This document shows, one piece after another, positions 58,690-64,000 of a stretch of 64,000 nt of DNA. Numbering within the stretch: position 1 is the stretch's first letter; each line of letters opens with the position of its first letter. The translations under genes and the position numbers were made by a program. The notes beneath the pieces are model-generated. The model saw nothing but the letters and a program-made list of their open reading frames with translations, made no database searches and was not told the origin of the DNA. This DNA is from Rhodamnia argentea (lineage: Eukaryota > Streptophyta > Magnoliopsida > Myrtales > Myrtaceae), in the NCBI RefSeq assembly GCF_020921035.1, contig NC_063151.1:558001-622000 (forward strand). The letters run 5' to 3'.

Positions 58690-59780
58690 TACGTCATAGA
58701 AGTCTCACATTTGTAATTGTATCACTTAATTATAAGCGAAAAAAAAAGTGTATATAGCAATAGCTATTCATAAGTCCAAGCCATTTGGTGACTAGGGGGC
58801 ATTGTCCCTTTGAGACCCCTGTCGGGCCGCCTGACCCGAACACCCTGCCCGTATTTTCTTGTCAATGGGAAGTATGAACTACACCCTACTACCATTGGGA
58901 GTCATTAGCGCAGAAGATCTCGAAACAAGTGCCACAGCCCAGGCCATCGTTGAAGAGCGATGTGCTCAATGTTGTCATGGCTAAATTGGCTGAGCCTTTA
59001 CCTAGCCACAAGGGTTGAGCCCCCGACAGGGTTGAGCCCCCGACGGCATTGAGCATAGCGTTATTGGAGATAATTCGATTATTACTCTTGATTCTTTGTA
59101 TTGCAGCATGTATATCTCCTTTTGATTGTGCATATCCATGATTTATATGTTAACTTATAATGAGTTAGGCCCATATACTCTTTATCAAAATACGGAAATG
59201 CACAGAAATTTTATATTTCTCTCTTCCTCGTATTTTATTGTCTTGAACTTTGACATTGCAGAGACGAATCATGCTATTTGGCTGCCAAATGATTTGAAGA
59301 TAAGGTGCGTCTGCTTGGAGCGATACTTCCCGAGTCAGGTCAATTTTTTCGTCGATGGCTTTTCCCATACCCATTCGATATCCTGCCCCAAAATACGAGA
59401 CCCAATCTTCTACCACACCAACAACAACAACTACGACGACGACGCGTATTAGAGATCTCGAGCCTTCTTATACGTACAGAGAAAAATAACTATGTCGATG
59501 GCATCCCGGCTCGATGTCTCTTAGAAGTACTTTAATCAAACTCGAGATGTGTTTTTCGAAAGGAATCCAAATTCTGTCTTGGTTGTGAATACGGGAGCAC
59601 GAAAGCTTATGTTCATCTAGGCTCTCTGGAATGAGCAAAATGTTCAAAAAAAGGGGAATCGCTTATATAAGTGCGATGGGGACTAAAATGAAAAAGTCAA
59701 CTGCATGTGTACATGAGACGAAGCTCTAAGACAGTACATCTTTCGCTTCCACTAGTCTACTAAACAGAAAAGGCCAAATT
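58690..59780. other. Intergenic with dispersed repeat remnant
   Basis: About 58700-58930 resembles 32940-33190 (see that entry). The stretch 58990-59045 repeats AGGGTTGAGCCCCCGAC twice. The open frames at 59126-59535 have no recognisable domain. The 3' UTR of the small gene at 59788 should begin at the right edge. Confidence 0.35.
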
Positions 59781-59787
59781 GCAACTG

Positions 59788-60147
59788 CTATGGCGCGGCA
59801 AAAGCGTCATCGATCCACCGCTTGGTGTTGCCGGCGATGGAGGCTCTCTCTGCCTTCTTGACCGCGGCGGAAGCCGCCCCCGGAGAGGAGCCAAAGAGGG
59901 ACCGCACCGACGCCCGGAGTCTGTTCATGCGCTTCCGCAGCCGAATCCGGCGCAGCACCGCGTCCCTGTCTAGCACCTGCAACGAGTGAGGAGGCTTTAT
60001 GTACACATGGCTGGTGACCACCGCGTTGTGGTCGGTAGTAGTTTCTTCTTCTTCTTCTTCAAGTTCGCCATCCACGGAGGTTCGCTCCCCGTGGGCGACG
60101 GCGACGCTGTTATCATCAGCTTTTGAGAAAGCGGAAGCCATCTTCAC
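59788..60147 (-). CDS. Small basic/acidic plant protein of unknown function, 119 aa
   Basis: A single-exon frame begins at ATG 60147, with a second ATG two codons on (60141) in a better context (AAGATGGCT). A TATA box lies about 55 bp upstream, which supports a real gene. The sequence has a run of Glu and Thr (about residues 29-38), a central VYIKPPHSLQVLDRDAVLRR segment, a strongly basic RIRLRKRMNRLRASVRSLFG helix and a C-terminal KRWIDDAFAAP. No transmembrane segment or known domain is seen. The composition suggests a small nuclear or regulatory protein, but no function can be assigned. GC content is well above that of the flanks. Confidence 0.65.
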   Translation of the reverse strand: MKMASAFSKADDNSVAVAHGERTSVDGELEEEEEETTTDHNAVVTSHVYIKPPHSLQVLDRDAVLRRIRLRKRMNRLRASVRSLFGSSPGAASAAVKKAERASIAGNTKRWIDDAFAAP

Positions 60148-60200
60148 AAAGTGAAATGAGTGAGCAAGATCGTGATCACGAGCGTAAGCGACAGAGTCCT

Positions 60201-60208
60201 TTTATATA
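60201..60208 (-). promoter_or_regulatory. TATA box of the small unknown gene
   Basis: The minus strand reads TATATAAA about 55 bp upstream of the first start codon at 60147, placing a likely transcription start near 60175. Confidence 0.65.
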
Positions 60209-61302
60209 CAGCGATTTAGGTGGATCGGTTTTGACGGGTTCGAGGCGGTGTCCACATAAAACATAATGAGACACCAAACATCATGGTTTCGATCGATGGT
60301 CGGTTAGGTTTCAGTGAGATTAAAAATGAAGACACGACCAAAAACATGAAAAAACGAGATGTTGAATCGATTGAAACCGGCACACGCGAATCCAGTCCAC
60401 ATCGTATCGTCGGATGAGATTGAATCGCGTGGGATCCGTCTCATCCAACGGTGCGTATGAACTGAGCTCACGTGAATTGGGTTTAGGCTTTACCTGCTTA
60501 GGGGACTGGGATTCCCTTCAAGAGTGGCTTTACAGAAAGGACGGAATCAGATTCGCCGGCCCACTCTCTTTGATCGGGAAACGGGGGGCAAAAGGATTTT
60601 GCTTTTGGTTTATCGTTTGGACTTTATTATTATTATTTTTTTTGCCTTTTCTTGGTTTGCCTATTGAGGTCCTTCTCGTGTTGGGTTGCTTATAGAACAT
60701 TTCTTGTGTTTGTATGAATTAAGAGCAACGCTAACATTAACCCACGGTATTGACATTTTAAGTGCGACGATAAATTACCTATAGATGCTAACCTAATTTA
60801 TTTATATCTATTATACATATTAAATTTGCAAGTGTTAGAAAGTATAATTCAAAAACTTAACCGATAAATGGAGAGAGATCACATGAATATAAAGAGCACT
60901 TAATATCCGTTGTCTATCGAGATTCTCAACCTTTTTTTCTTTTTTGACAATATATTATCATGACGTTGTCGCGGCAACTTTTGCTAAAATAAAAGGATGG
61001 ACATCAAATAGTTAAACATAAAGCAAGAATCTCCATAAAAAAGAAAACTAAAATATATGGAATTGGAAGGTGATCTTAAATAAAGCGCCTAGAGAAGCAA
61101 ATGAGAAAAGATTAAAAAAAAAAAACCATTTTACTCCCTCAAGAAAGTTTTACACCAGCACTCGCCTTTTTCATACCAAGTTAGTCACACAAAAGGGAAG
61201 ATTCCAACAATTGGAGGAAAGTCATCAAGAGGTGAAAATTTACGTTGCTTTGTACTTTCATTTTCCTTATTGATACGATCTACTGTATGTGTTAAAAAAA
61301 AA
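60209..61302. other. Intergenic, no supported gene
   Basis: A 93-codon + strand frame (60414-60695) ends in a hydrophobic Leu/Phe-rich tail from T-rich DNA and is probably chance. The rest is AT-rich without a recognised repeat. Confidence 0.35.
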
Positions 61303-61902
61303 TTACACAAATTGTCCAAAAATTTTTAAACCTATTGCACTTTGGTCAAATCAGTTATAAGCATTTTAATTTTGTCAATTGAGTTCTAAACATTTTCACG
61401 TTTTTTCAATTATGTCCATTAGGCCAATTTTATTTGGAAATTGCTAACGTGGATATCGGTAGTACCACATAAGACTACCGATGCTGTCATGGATAATTTT
61501 TATAAATTTTTTTCTAAAATTTCAAAACTAGCTAATACTTGTTGGCCACAGGCAAGGGCTGCCCGACCCTCGCCGACAATGGGCAAGAATCACGGCCCTC
61601 ACCCAGTGCCCGTTAGGGGTCATCGGCCCTTGCAAGACTTGATAGAAAAAAAAAGAAAATGAAAAGAAAATAAAAGAAACAAAAATAAAAAGAAGTATAC
61701 AAATAAACTGTCATTGGTCAGTGCCGGGTTGTCCTACATGGCACCATCGGCATCCACATCAACGATTATTGGTTAAAATTGGACTGGATGGACTCAACTA
61801 GTGAAACGTGAAAATGCTTATGACTCAATCAACAAAATTGATATATTTAGAATTAAATTGGTTAAAGTGCAATAGGTCTAGGAAAATTTAGACAATTTTC
61901 CC
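61303..61902. mobile_element. Inverted-repeat element, ~600 bp, same family as 30011 and 57074
   Basis: Termini contain CAAATTGTCCAAAAA and the complement GGGAAAATTGTCTAAA, both followed by CCTATTGCACTTTRRYCAA. Inner arms share the block around CTAACGTGGAT and the complement of CATCCACATC. A GC-rich core holds GGCAAGGGCTGCCCGACCCT-type words. No transposase is present. Confidence 0.75.
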
Positions 61903-63254
61903 TATCATTTGATATGTCTCACATTTTGTCTTATTAGGAGAATTAATCTATATGATAGGGTTTGGATCTACTTAATATAAATTTTCACTAAAACTCTAAC
62001 GGAGAAATTGATTAATGAGGAGATATATTATGCTATAAATTTCTACATATTATTTCCGACGAGAATTCTCATTGACGACAACGTTTAGTGGAGAAAGGGT
62101 CGTCTTGACCACCCAATCAACCCTTGACATTTGTCCTTCTAGAGCCAACCGGTTCATGTATCACGGATCCACCTAATTGCTCGACGGGTTGATCTTGAAG
62201 TTGACAAGACATTGCTTTGCTGTTACCTCAAGCCACGCAACAGCACCATAACCATCTGAAAGTATTGGACATGCATTGGTCGTTAAAACGGTGCGGATGC
62301 CATTTGTCACTACCTTATATCCGTGGACCGCCAACTGTCCAATTTAATCCGAACGCATAGCGAAATGAGATCCAGATACTTTGTCTCTCACACTTTTTCT
62401 CTCTTTAAGAGGACACCCACCCTTCTCGACCTTACGCTCATATTCAATCTCTTCTCTAAATCTCCCTCACTTCCAATGTTAGTAAAATTGCTGAAAAGGC
62501 TTGTGCTTCCCGGTTCTAACTGCGACGCAACAAAATCAATATAATTTTAGACTTGCACAACGCGTGGCCATCTTGCTAATGTTGTGTAAACATGTCATAG
62601 TACAAAGATTTTTTCGGACATCTTTCTCGGAAGGACTTCTCAACAAAAACAAGAGAGAAGAAACTATCTTCCTTGGACTCCTAAGTCATAGTTGTTATGC
62701 ACCCAATAGATTCGTCAAACGGGGTGAGTCGAGTTGGGTCATAAATAGTCCGATCAAAATAAACCAATTTCACATGTTTGTAGCCCATTTTTATTGAAAT
62801 ACAAAGCTAGTGACCCAAATCCGACTTGACTCGACCCATGCCTAACTCATACTCGACTTGATTCATATTTTCTTAAACACTTTCATATTTAATTTAACTA
62901 AAGAAAACTCATACTTGAATTGAAGTGAGAATGTGGAGTGAGTGTTGCAAGATCGAGCGAGGGCGAGAGAAAATGAAGAGGGAGTCATAGATGTGGATTG
63001 GGTCTAAGGAAGTTGTAAACTCATTTATGACCCATTCTACACTCCTAATATTTGAACCCCTTTATGACGCATTTATTGAATATGGCTAACCTATATAATA
63101 ACTTGACCCATCATATATGGGTTAAGAAATGGGTTTATAATCCATTTTGACAGGTCGAGCACCTTGTGGTAAATTACTCTAGCTTTGCCACTAGGATTTC
63201 ACATAAAACTTTCCATACAAAGGATCTTTATTAACATTTTGTAACTTTTATAAT
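61903..63254. other. Intergenic, no supported gene
   Basis: AT-rich sequence with two frames of 73 and 98 codons (62323-62797, +) that overlap each other and lack family features. A GA-rich patch lies near 62925-62985. Confidence 0.35.
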
Positions 63255-63965
63255 GAGAAAATTCCAAATAAGGGCCTGGAGTGCTATCATTTTCTCAAAT
63301 AAAAGCTTGAAACGGACCTTGTTTCAAATAATGGCCGAAGTGTTATCGGTTTCTCAAATAATGATGTGAAGTGGATATTATTTCAAATAAGGATGTGAAA
63401 TGGCCCTATTAGTATAAAAAATGGGTTTGCCCTCATCGGCTGGTCATGACATTTTCATCATTTACTTTTTTTCTTTATTTTTTTCCTTTTTCTATTTTTA
63501 AAAAAATAAAAGGAACTCAATTTTTTTTTTTAAAAGATATAGTTGACTTTGCTAGTGCCTTCAACGATCCTTGCTCGAACCTAGGCAAGGGTTGCGGCCC
63601 TCTCCCATGCCCTCGCATCTAGTGAGTGGGTTCTTGGCCCTCACTAAGGTGCTGGTGATGCCCCATCGGCGGTGTGGCGCACGGCTACAGGCGGGAGGGC
63701 GATCCTCACGCCTATATTTCTTGTTTCTTTTTAACTTTTAATTTGTTTAATTTTAATTTAATTTAACTAAAAATTAGGTTAAAATTATCTTTTGATGAAA
63801 GTGCCCTTGATCAACCAAAATATTTAGTTTGTTGGTCGGCCGGTGAGGTGACACCTTTATTTGAAACAACCATGATCATTTCTAGTCCTTATTTAAAACA
63901 AGTTCAACTTCATGCTGTTATTTGAGAAAATGAGTTCACGTCGGGCCCACATTTAAAATTTTTCC
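63255..63965. mobile_element. Inverted-repeat element, ~710 bp
   Basis: The left arm (AAATAAGGGCC, ATTTTCTCAAATAA, CTTGTTTCAAATAA) is mirrored by the right arm in reverse complement (ATGTGGGCCC, ATTTTCTCAAATAA, CTTGTTTTAAATAA). The inner arms share GGCCGGT/GGCTGGT and CCCT words. The core around 63560-63710 is GC-rich. No coding capacity is seen. The right end lies close to the window edge. Confidence 0.7.
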
Positions 63966-64000
63966 TTTTATTCGCATCATTGTTCACGATGTTTTCTTCC

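Overview
This window is nuclear DNA from a flowering plant, most likely a woody eudicot. The genes have GT-AG introns, plant-specific families are present (allene oxide synthase, dirigent protein, wall-associated-kinase-like receptor), and the space between genes is packed with small non-autonomous transposons. The style of the inverted-repeat elements and of the proteins would fit Myrtales (Eucalyptus-like), but that is an impression, not a demonstration.

Layout. 1-10.9 kb: T-rich on the + strand, no convincing coding sequence, diverged internal duplications; possibly intron or long non-coding transcript. 11.3-14.95 kb: a dirigent-like gene (+), a complete five-exon MED18 gene (-), and a frameshifted first exon of a lost gene (+). 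15-17.1 kb: inverted-repeat transposon and short repeats. 17.15-18.9 kb: a five-exon UPF0114 membrane-protein gene (-). 20.2-22.5 kb: a Harbinger-type MITE and a miniature LTR (TRIM-like) element whose interior has expanded into a 193-bp tandem array. 22.5-24.4 kb: SINE-like/tRNA-like sequences. 24.4-26.5 kb: a four-exon, probably plastid, membrane-protein gene (-) with a telo-box/TGGGCC-type promoter. 26.5-35.4 kb: gene-free, with at least four inverted-repeat transposons. 35.5-39.8 kb: three tandem copies of a ~1.6-kb unit ending about 750 bp upstream of the AOS start codon. 40.3-42.15 kb: intronless, very GC-rich AOS (CYP74A). 42.6-49.3 kb: a ~2.7-3.1 kb duplicated segment pair. 50.8-54.5 kb: a three-exon WAKL receptor kinase (-). 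54.5-64 kb: sparse, with an (AT)n tract, several inverted-repeat elements, an expansin fragment and a small unknown gene (-).

The genes do not form a pathway. AOS (jasmonate synthesis), WAKL (wall sensing) and the dirigent protein (phenoxy-radical coupling) are all defence/wall-related, but nothing here shows co-regulation. MED18 and the two membrane-protein genes look like housekeeping genes. I found no clear new biological system. The best leads are structural: the TRIM with its internal array, the tandem triplication beside AOS with a datable insertion and a compensated hairpin, and the long T-biased tract at the left edge.
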